From contig NZ_OX419519.1 of assembly GCF_948472415.1 (NCBI RefSeq), positions 496,001 through 560,000 of the forward strand: 64,000 nucleotides of DNA, read 5' to 3'. Below the pieces are notes generated by a model. It made no database searches. It saw only the letters and a program-made list of their open reading frames with translations, and was not told the DNA's origin. The translations under genes were made by a program, and so were the position numbers. This DNA is from Kitasatospora fiedleri (GTDB lineage Bacteria; Actinomycetota; Actinomycetes; Streptomycetales; Streptomycetaceae). This document shows, in pieces, positions 56,545 through 64,000 of this stretch. Positions within the stretch are counted from its first letter, which is position 1, and each line of letters opens with the position of its first letter.

Positions 56545-57504
56545 GGAGTCGTCGTCCTCGGCCCCCAGCACCACCATCGCGCGGATCTCCTCGCCGGTGA
56601 GCCCGAAGCAGCCGAGCCGTTCGAGTTCGGCGGTGAGGAGTTCGGCGTAGCGGGGGCCGATGGCGAGGGCGAAGCCGCCGATCAGGAGGTGGCGGCGGAT
56701 GCCGATGGCGGTGAAGAGGGCGGTGATCGCGGAGGCGAGTGCGGTGATGCCGCCGTGGAGGGCGGCGGTGGCGAAGGGGTCCTCGGCGCGGACGGCGGCC
56801 ACCAGGGTGTGGTTGTCGAGGAGTTCGGGGTCGGGGGCGGCGGCCGCCAGCGTGGAGCGGGCGTAGCCGGCGGGGTCGGTGCGGGCGGCGCGGCGGGTGG
56901 CGGCGAGGGCGCCGCGGCCGGAGGCGATCGCGCCGAGGTGGCCGCGTCCGCCGCAGTCGCAGGGCGGGGCCTGGGGGGAGGTGTCGACGGTCCAGTGGCC
57001 GAGTTCGCCGCCGTGGCCCTCGGTGTCGAGCAGGACCTCGCCCGCGCGGTAGACCTTGTTGCCGATGCCGGAGCTCACCGTGATCAGGCAGAACGGCCGG
57101 TCGTCGGCGGGGTCGACGTAGCGCCAGACGGCCGCCGTGAGGTCGTTGACGACGACGACGGGCAGGCCGAGGCGTTCTTCCAGCAGCTGCCGGACGGGCA
57201 GGTGCGCGCCGGGGCCGCCCCAGACGGTGGGGGCGGCGAGGGCGCGGCCGTCGGCGGTGACGGGTCCGGCGAAGGCGACGGCGACGGCGGTGCTGCCGTG
57301 GCGTTCGACGGCTTCGGCGGCGAGCGCGGCGACCTGGTCGAGCACCCGGGCTTGCAGGGCGGCCACCGGCAGGCCGGGGTGGGCGGCTATGCCGTCGGTG
57401 GGGACCCGGCGGACGTCGGTGACGGTGTCGTCGTCCGGTGCGTAGCGGGCGGTCCGCAGGGTGGTGCCGCCGAGGTCGATGACGGTGAACGCAGGGTCGG
57501 ACAA
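56488..57504 (-). CDS. ROK-family sugar kinase
   Basis: 338 residues. DLGGTTLRTARY is the ATP-binding motif, GHGGELGHWTV carries the catalytic-loop ExGH, and CDCGGRGHLGAIASGRG is the zinc-ROK motif with His in the third Cys position. This resembles glucokinase-like ROK kinases. TTG 57504 after GGGGAG is preferred; GTG 57570 is possible. A perfect CebR-type operator lies upstream (57622-57635), so it is probably induced by cello-oligosaccharides. The 3' end is part of a 115-bp tandem duplication. Confidence 0.88.
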   Translation of the reverse strand: MSDPAFTVIDLGGTTLRTARYAPDDDTVTDVRRVPTDGIAAHPGLPVAALQARVLDQVAALAAEAVERHGSTAVAVAFAGPVTADGRALAAPTVWGGPGAHLPVRQLLEERLGLPVVVVNDLTAAVWRYVDPADDRPFCLITVSSGIGNKVYRAGEVLLDTEGHGGELGHWTVDTSPQAPPCDCGGRGHLGAIASGRGALAATRRAARTDPAGYARSTLAAAAPDPELLDNHTLVAAVRAEDPFATAALHGGITALASAITALFTAIGIRRHLLIGGFALAIGPRYAELLTAELERLGCFGLTGEEIRAMVVLGAEDDDSGLIGAGRLLAARGLAAAS

Positions 57505-57621
57505 GGGTTGCTCCCCGGGCTTCGGTTGGTGCTTCGACGTCGCTTCGGCACTGGCGCGGGGCGCGGTCACTGGTCCGCGGCCGCCCGCCGCGGCGCGATC
57601 GTACACGGCCCGGCCCAAATA

Positions 57622-57635
57622 TGGGAGCGCTCCCA
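57622..57635 (-). promoter_or_regulatory. CebR-type LacI-family operator
   Basis: TGGGAGCGCTCCCA is a perfect 14-bp palindrome identical to the CebR box known from Streptomyces cellulose/cellobiose regulation. It lies 52-118 bp upstream of the two possible ROK starts. The rest of 57505-57926 holds a short array of CCGCCACGC repeats (57645-57680) and no gene. Confidence 0.8.
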
Positions 57636-57926
57636 CATCGCCGCCACGCCGCCGCCACGCCGCCGCCACGCCGCCGCTCCGTCCCCGCCCCGCCCGGGAA
57701 CGACGCTCCCCGAGGAGCCCGCCGACCGACCGCAAGCACCGAGTACCCCAGGGGAGTTGGCCCGGCCCGGAGCAGCCCCGCCGGGGGTCCGAAGAACCCC
57801 GTTACCGCCGCCGACGGGAAGGTCTACATTTGTCGTCTGACACTGGATCAGGTCAGGGCCGGGTCGGGATCGGGGTGAGTGCGGCCCGGGTCCGGCCGCG
57901 GGCGGTGGCGGCTACGGGGGTGGCGG

Positions 57927-60883
57927 ATGACATCGGGTGCGGTGCGGGGCGGTCCGGGGATCGGCGGGGTGCGCACGACGGCCAAGTACGAGGTGGACGC
58001 GCTGGTCCAGGACCTCGTGGCGCAGTTCAGCGCGGCCCGGCTGCCGATGCCGGTGGTGGTGCTGTCCGCGCAGGAGGACGATCCGGAACTGGACGCCGAG
58101 GTGCGCGCGGTGGTCCGGGCGGTGCAGGAGGCGCAGGAGGGCGGCGACCTGCCGCACCGCTCGGTGCCGCACGTCTCCGACGGCGATCCGCACCAGAACG
58201 CGATCGCCGTGCTGGACGGGCTGGCGAAGGGCCCGTGGGCGCGCCGCGGCCCGTCCTGGTACCGCGGGTACCCGGCGCCGCGCTCCCGGCTGGTCGCCGC
58301 GATCGAGGCCGCCACCCGGCACGTGCTGGACGGCTCCCCGCTGCCCGCCGGGTCCGAGCCGCCCGCCGCACCCGTCGGGCCCGCCGCCGCGCGGCCGTTC
58401 GAGGATCTGGTGGAGGCGGTGCTCGCCCGGCTGCGCGACCTGCACTGGCGGCCCGAGCCGCGCACCGCCGGGGGCGAGTGGCAGCGGCTGCTGTCGCCGG
58501 TGCTGAACTCCACGACGCTGATCGGGGCGTTCGTCCTGGCGGCGCTCACCAGCCTGCTGACGCAGGCGAGTTGGCAGCTGGTCACGGGGGTGCTGCTGAC
58601 TGCGGTGGTCGTGCTCGGGACGACCGGCTGGGTGCGGCGCAACACCGCGCCGCTGTCCTGGCTGGGCCCGGCCAGCCGCTGGTTCGCCACCACCACCTTC
58701 CTGGCGGCCTCGGGCCGGCAGGCGGCGGCCTGGTCGCTGTGGCGGCCCGGATGTCGTGGGACGTCACGCAGGCCCGGGCCCGCGAGGTGACCGGGGAGAT
58801 CCTCAAGGCCCAACTGCCGGACACCCCGCCCGCGGAGCGGGACCGCGCCCAGCAGTTCCACCTCCAGCTGCGCACCCTGGCGCTGCTGGAGGACCTGCGC
58901 CGGGCGCACCGCTCCTGGGCACCGGACGCCCGGGCCCGCAAGCGCCGCGTCCCGCCGGTGGTCTTCGTGCCCCGGGCGGACGCCGCGAGCGGCGCGCTGC
59001 GGGTGCTCGGCGCGATCTCGGACGTGCGCAGCCGCCGCAGCGAGCAGGACCCGCTGCTGGTGCTGGCGGCCGTCGCGCACGCCGACGTGGCGGCCTGGCT
59101 GGAGGACGACCACCCGGCGCCGGTCGGGGTGCACGCCCTGGGGGCGCGCCGCGGCCCGTACGAGGACTGGGTGAGCGACCTGCGGGTGCGGCAGGCGCCG
59201 AGCCGGGGGCGGGCGCTGGCCTGGACGCTGCCGGTGCGGCTGACCAGGCTGCAGTTGCAGGCGGGCGAGACCACCCGGCTGGCGCCGGTGCCGGTGCGCC
59301 GCTCCTGGTGGTTCCTGTGGTCGCGCTGGTCGGTGCTGCTGGCGCTGGTGCTGGTGGCGGCCGGGGCGGGGCTGCGGGTGCAGCAGCTGTCCGAGAAGTA
59401 CTGCGAGGCCCGGCTGGTGGGGTCGAACCCGGACGCGGTGTGGCGCACCGACCCGGGCGGGACGCGGGAGTGCATCGGCGTGGGCACCGGGTCGGTGACC
59501 TTCGCGGGCGACGCCGGCGGCATCCGGCTGAGCGGCGAGCTGCCGGGTGCGGGGGCCGACCGCACCGGGGCGGACATCGGCCTGCGGACGCTGGAGGACG
59601 CGATCCGCCGCGAGAACGACCGGGTGGCCGCGCTGCCGAACGTCCGCTACGTGACCGTGGTGTACGCGGGTTCGCTGACCACTGCGGCCGGGCAGGACGG
59701 CCGGGCGCTGAACAGCCTGAAGGAGCTGGCCGGCGTCCACCTGGCGCAGGTCCGCAACAACGCGGGCGACCCGTTGAAGATCAAGGTGCTGGTCGCCAAC
59801 GGCGGGCAGGACATGTACTTCCAGACCGAGATGGTGCACCGGATCGTCGACCTGGCCGCCCGCGACCGCTCGATCGCGGGCGTGGTCGGCCTGGGGCGGG
59901 ACACCTCGGACAGCGACACCGCGCTCACCCTGCTCCAACAGGCCGGACTGGCCGTGGTCAGCACCACCAACTCGGCCAGCTACCTGGCCCGCGGCCACGT
60001 CAACTACTTCGGCCTGGCCGCCACCGACCAGGAGGAGGCGGCGGCGCTGCGCCTGATCGTGGACGGTCTGGCCACCCCGCCGCAGGACCGCTGGGCGGCC
60101 GTCCTGACCCGCACGCCCACGCCGGACGACCGCTACAGCCCCGAGCACGCCCGGTACGGCAGCGCGATGCTCACCGACGCCGGGTACCGCCTGATCGGCG
60201 ACCGTCCCCTGGAGTACGGCCTGACCCCCAACGGGGACCCGGACTACGAGGCGGCGCTGGCCACGGCCTGCCACGGCGACCACCCGCCCGCCGTGCTCTA
60301 CCTGGCCGGCCGGGCCGACGACGTCGACCAGCTGATGCACCGGCTGGCCAGCGACAAGGGCTGCGCCCGGCCGCTGGCCGTGCTGACCGGCGACGACCTG
60401 ACCAAGGCCCAGTTCCGCACCGGCGGGACGGCGATGGCCCCGCAGGCCACCCTGTACTACACGGCGCTGAGCGACCCGGCCGCGACGGCCCGCGGCTCGG
60501 ACCTCGCGGCGACCGCCGCGAGCGTCCTGCACCTGGCGCCCGCGGGGGCCAACCCGTACGAGGACGACGTGTTCTCGGACGGTTCGCTGGCCCTGGCCTA
60601 CGACGCGACCGCCGCGCTCCAGGCGGGGGCCGCCAAGGCCGGGGCCTCGCAGCTGACCGGGACGGGCTCGGTGATGGCGGCGCTGCGCGCGGTGCAGCTG
60701 AACAACCGCCCGACCGGGACGGTGGACTTCCGCGAGGTCGGCCCGCTGGCCACCGAGCCCCAGCCGGGGCACGGGCTGCACATCATCCGGGTGCGGCGGG
60801 ACGCGCAGGGCGCGCCGGTCACCGACCACCTGTGCGGCCGCCCGGCCGGGGAGACCGCGCCGCTCACCGGGTGCGTGCCCTGA
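57927..60883 (+). CDS. Membrane-anchored periplasmic-binding-protein (type I) fusion, one frameshift
   Basis: 985 residues after restoring one base near 58745. An N-terminal cytoplasmic domain of about 190 residues is followed by hydrophobic segments (LIGAFVLAALTSLL and VTGVLLTAVVVLGTTGW), then a soluble stretch, a further membrane segment (SVLLALVLVAAGAGL near 59335), and a type I periplasmic-binding-like domain of about 480 residues outside. That domain contains KIKVLVANGGQDMYF, IAGVVGLGRDTSDSDTALTLL and VVSTTNSASYL, like branched-chain amino acid receptors. It carries its own intracellular domain, so it resembles a sensor more than a transporter subunit. No permease is nearby. Confidence 0.82.
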
Positions 60884-60911
60884 CCGGCCGGCCGGGGCGC
60901 CCCGGGCGCGG

Positions 60912-61694
60912 TCACTCCTCGATCCGGACCAGCGCGAGCGTGATGTTTGTCCGGGCCGCCGGCCCGGATCGCGGCGCGCCACAGGTCGACCAGGGCGCGC
61001 TGGTCGTCGCCCTGCGGGTCGCCGTCGGCCTCGGCGGCGGCTCGGTGAGCAGGGCGGCCAGTTCCTCGGGGGCCACCGGGTCGGTGAGGCCGTCGGTGGA
61101 CAGCAGGTAGCGGGCGCCGGGCCTCGCGGGCAGCCGGACCAGGTGGGGCCGGAGGTCCTCGGGGCGGTCGCCGCCGAGGGTGCGGGTGACCAGGTGGCTG
61201 GTGCGGCGGCCGGGGGCGGGCGCGGGCTGTCGTCGGTGCTGAGCAGGCGCAGGCCGAGGCCGTCGCCCTCGTCCGGGGTGATCTCGTGGACCTGGCTGTC
61301 GCCGACGTTGAACACCAGCACCTGCTCCCCGTCGAACACCGCCCCGGCGACGGGGTGGCCATGCCGGTCAGCGCCGGGTCGGCCTCGCCCGCCTCGCGCA
61401 GGACGCGTGGCAGGAGCGGAGCGCCTCGGTGACGTCCTGCTCGGTCCGCAGCCGCGCCCCGGCCTCGGCGAGGTGGCGGGCGGTCAGCGCGGAGGCGACG
61501 TCCCCGGCGGGGTGGCCGCCGAGCCCGTCGGCGACGGCGACCAGCACCGGGGGGCCGCCGAGCGGGAAGACCATGCTCTGCGGGCTGTCGGTGGAGGTGG
61601 CGCACAGGGTCCACGGGCCCAGCACCAGGCTGTCCTCGTTGTGGTCCCTGACCACTCCGTCATGGCTGAGCGCGCTGACGACGACGTACGGCAC
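60912..61694 (-). pseudogene. PP2C-family Ser/Thr phosphatase, five single-base indels
   Basis: The conserved PP2C order can be read only by changing frame five times: HDGVVRDHNEDS, ADGLGGHPAGDVAS, LTGMATP, VFNVGDSQVHEI, LLSTDGLTDP and a final GPDNITLALV. Four breaks need an added base (about 61390, 61350, 61215 and 61035) and one, near 60945, needs an A removed. Rebuilt, it is about 261 residues with all metal-binding Asp residues (DGLGG, STDG, GPDN). So many breaks suggest either decay or a patch of very poor sequence. GTG 61694 is the start. It is divergent from the DUF6458 gene. Confidence 0.75.
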
Positions 61695-61932
61695 TCCACG
61701 GCCCTTTCCTCGAACCCCCCGACCCAACGTGTCACCCCATTCTCCCCACCGCCCGCCCGGCCCCGTCGGCAGGGCGGCCACTCGCGCCCGCTCCCGCCCG
61801 GCGGGGCGCGCCGACGGGACGTACCGACGGGACGTCAGGAGCCGGGCCGGGAAGGGGAATCCTCCGGGCGGTCGGGGTAGACGCCCTCCCGGCCCGGCCA
61901 GAGGGGCGGGCCGAAACGACGACGGAGGCATC

Positions 61933-62157
61933 ATGGGTCTCGGTGGCTGCATCATCCTGCTGGCGGTCGGAGCGATCCTCGCGTTCGGCGTGCACTGGCA
62001 CCTGGCGGGCGTCAATCTCACGGTGGTCGGTGTCGTCCTGATGGCGGCGGGCCTGATCGGTGTCGTGGTGTACGCCCGCGTGCTGGGCCGCCGCCGCTAC
62101 CTGGGCGGGCGCGGTGTCGACGAGGTGGTGATCGAGGAGCGCCGCGACGTGCTCTGA
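61933..62157 (+). CDS. DUF6458-like small membrane protein
   Basis: 74 residues. Two membrane segments, CIILLAVGAILAFGVHW and VVGVVLMAAGLIGVVVYA, and a charged tail VDEVVIEERRD, typical of the actinobacterial DUF6458 family. ATG 61933 follows GGAGG. Function unknown. Confidence 0.85.
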   Translation: MGLGGCIILLAVGAILAFGVHWHLAGVNLTVVGVVLMAAGLIGVVVYARVLGRRRYLGGRGVDEVVIEERRDVL

Positions 62158-62310
62158 CGGCCGGGCGACCGCTCCACGCGCCGCGCGCCCGCCCGGCCTC
62201 CGCGCCCCGGCGACCCGTCCGTCCGGCGACCCATCCGTCCGGCGGGCCGGTTCCGAATGGGAACGCGGCCCGGTGCGGGGCCGCCGGTGCGGTCGTCGAG
62301 GAGGAGCGCG

Positions 62311-63577
62311 GTGAACACGAACGGTGCGGTGGACGTGGCGGTGGTGGGGGCCGGGGTGGCCGGGCTGGCCTGCGCGCTGGACCTCGCCGCGGCGGGGTGG
62401 CGGGTGCGGCTGCTGGAGGCGTCGGACGGGGTCGGCGGGCGGATGCGCACCGACCTGCGCGACGGCTTCCGGCTGGACCGCGGCTTCCAGGTGTTCAACA
62501 CCTCCTACCCGCAGGTGCGCCGCCGCCTGAACCTGCGCCCGCTGCGGCTGCGCCCGTTCACTCCCGGCTTCCTGCTGGCCGGTCCGGCGGGCCGCCGCCG
62601 GGTCGTCGACCCGCTGCGCCGACCCGACCTGGCCGGCGACCTGCTGACCGGCCGGACGGTGCCGCCCCGGGACGCGGCGGCGCTGGCCGCGCTGACCGTG
62701 CGCGACGCCCTGCTGCCCGCCGCGCTGCTGCGCCACGGACGCGACGTGCCCGCGGCGGCGGCGCTGCGCGCCGCGGGCGTCTCCCGGGCGACCGTCGACG
62801 GGGTGCTGCGCCCGTTCCTGTCCGGTGTCTTCCTGGAGGACGAACTGGCCACCTCCAGCCGGGTCCTGCACCTGTACTGGCGCAGCCTGGTCCGGGGCAC
62901 GCTCGCGCTCCCGGCGGCCGGGATCGGGGCGGTGCCGCGGGCGCTGGCCACGCTGCTGCCCCCGGGACGCTGGAACTGGGCGCCCGGCGGCGGAGGTGCA
63001 CCGGGACGGGGTGCTGCTGGCCGACGGCCGGGAGGTCGCGGCGCGCTGCGTGGTGGTGGCCACCGAGGCGGCGACGGCCGCGGCGCTGCTGCCCGGCCTG
63101 CCGGTGCCGGAGACCCGCTCGGTGACGACCTTCTACCACGTGGCCGAACGCAGCCCGCTGGCCGAACCGACCCTGCTGGTGGACGCCGCCGGCCGGCTGC
63201 TGAACTCGGTGGTGCTGTCGGAGGTGGTCCCCGGCTGCGCGCCGCGCGGCCTGTCGCTGGTCTCCACCTCGGTGCTCGGCACGACGGCCGAGGAGGGCCC
63301 GGTCCGCGCCCGACTGGCCGAGCTGTACGGCTGCGACACCTCCGCCTGGCACCCCCTGGCCGCGTACCGCATCCCGGGCGCCCTCCCCGCGATGCCCGCC
63401 CCGCACCCGCTGACCCGCACCGCCCGGTGGGCCCCGGGCCGCTACGTGTGCGGCGACCACCGGGCGACCGGCTCGGTCCAGGGCGCCCTGGCCTCCGGCG
63501 CCCGAGCGGCCCGCGAGGTCCTGACCGACCTGGCCGACCCGGCGACCGCCCCGGGCCGCCGGGGCCCCGGCCGCTGA
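62311..63577 (+). CDS. FAD/NAD(P)-dependent amine-oxidase-like oxidoreductase, two frameshifts
   Basis: 422 residues after restoring single bases near 62970 and 62990. The FAD loop VAVVGAGVAGLACALDLAAAG and GVGGRMRTD, then GFRLDRGFQVFNTSYPQ, and the C-terminal VCGDHRATGSVQGALASG give a protoporphyrinogen-oxidase or phytoene-dehydrogenase-like flavoprotein. GTG 62311 follows GAGGAGGAG. The two breaks are close together, so the middle block is read correctly only in the third frame. It is alone on the strand. Substrate unknown. Confidence 0.88.
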
Positions 63578-63751
63578 AACACTGACCGCCGAGGCCGGAC
63601 CGCCGAGGCCAGGGCGACGGCCGCCCGCAGGAACCGCGCCGGGACCCGCCGCCCCACCGACCGCCCCCGGGACACGGATGCGAGACCCGCCCGCCCCCGC
63701 CCGGAACAATCCGCTGGCCCACAGCGGCGCACCGCCGGTACGTTCCGGCTC

Positions 63752-64000
63752 GTGTGCACCTACGCCTCGGGGCCCGACAAGCTGCACTACGCCTGTGTGC
63801 GGTGCCGGATCAGCTTCAAGCGGCACCACGCCGCCGCCGGGCACGCCTGCCCGGAGTGCGCCCGGCCGCTGCGCTGCGCCGGCCACGACTTCGCGGCACC
63901 ACGCCGCCGGGACCGGAGGGCGTGGTCGGTGGTCGCGGTGGTCCTCGCCGCCGGGCTGCGGTACGAGGGCTTCGAGCCGTGCGGGTGCAGGCGGGAGCCG
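63752..64000 (+). CDS. Zinc-ribbon protein, cut by the window end
   Basis: GTG 63752 opens a frame that runs to the window edge, so at least 83 residues. CVRC and a downstream CPEC give a four-Cys zinc-ribbon pattern; the continuation GLRYEGFEPCGCRREP is very common in a small conserved Streptomyces protein often mislabelled deoxyxylulose-phosphate synthase. The stop is outside the window. No TPP-enzyme domain is present, so that name should not be copied. Confidence 0.7.
   Translation, partial: MCTYASGPDKLHYACVRCRISFKRHHAAAGHACPECARPLRCAGHDFAAPRRRDRRAWSVVAVVLAAGLRYEGFEPCGCRREP

Noticed and set aside
63752..64000. Deoxyxylulose-phosphate synthase
   Set aside because: Only a short zinc-ribbon is visible; no thiamine-diphosphate enzyme domain. 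The name is a known mislabel for this small protein.
1..64000. tRNA, rRNA, riboswitch, IS element or prophage
   Set aside because: I looked for cloverleaf and conserved RNA cores and for transposase or phage proteins and found nothing convincing; this was by eye, so short or degenerate cases could be missed.

Overview
The window is very GC-rich (roughly 70-75% by eye) with strong third-position GC bias, GTG/TTG starts and many 4-nt ATGA/GTGA gene overlaps. Together with mycothiol-type enzymes, a LAxTG cell-wall protein and a CebR-type operator, this points to a chromosomal piece of a Streptomyces- or Kitasatospora-like actinomycete. No rRNA, tRNA, CRISPR array, insertion sequence or phage gene was recognised.

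Layout. (1) 0.2-2.7 kb: a DUF1702 protein and a cytochrome P450, overlapping by 4 nt. (2) 3.4-9.6 kb: a compact plus-strand operon. It encodes a membrane-anchored VirD4/TraG-like protein without a recognisable P-loop, a HerA/FtsK-type ATPase, a CdiA-CT-like PD-(D/E)XK nuclease and a small acidic protein. This is the best candidate for an undescribed system (conflict, export or defence). (3) 9.9-19.8 kb: a minus-strand enediyne core operon unbV-unbU-pksE-thioesterase-flavin reductase, every junction overlapping by 4 nt. (4) 20.1-31.7 kb: GMC oxidoreductase, two AhpD/CMD proteins, SDR, two mycothiol/DinB-type proteins, epimerase and ABC1 kinase, with two paralogous AraC-type regulators at 25.2 and 30.9 kb. 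(5) 32-44 kb: peroxiredoxin/TetR pair, XRE regulator/DHA2 efflux pair, epoxide-hydrolase-like enzyme, DUF899, an acyl-CoA-dehydrogenase-like flavoprotein, an atypical SDR, an ArsR-MFS operon and a PAP2/TetR pair. (6) 44-64 kb: mostly general Streptomyces functions (fasciclin and molybdopterin proteins, quinone oxidoreductase, PfkB kinase, TspO, carboxylate-amine ligase, hemerythrin, a sortase-E type surface protein, carotenoid-desaturase-like proteins, ROK kinase with a CebR box, a membrane-anchored periplasmic-binding-protein fusion, PP2C phosphatase, DUF6458, and a zinc-ribbon protein cut by the window end).

How the parts fit. PksE should make the enediyne polyene with its E10-type thioesterase. 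UnbU, UnbV and DUF1702 are the conserved accessory proteins of such loci. P450, flavin reductase, GMC oxidoreductase, the ACAD-like flavoprotein and the epoxide hydrolase are plausible tailoring enzymes, and DHA2 efflux is plausible for resistance. The nuclease operon sits inside this locus, between DUF1702-P450 and the PKS operon.

Quality warning. More than twenty single-base frameshifts break otherwise well conserved genes. Almost all are repaired by adding one base, and in the genes checked total length becomes a multiple of three only after those repairs. This looks like sequencing or assembly error rather than gene decay. Coordinates below give the whole reading region of each broken gene, with the break position.
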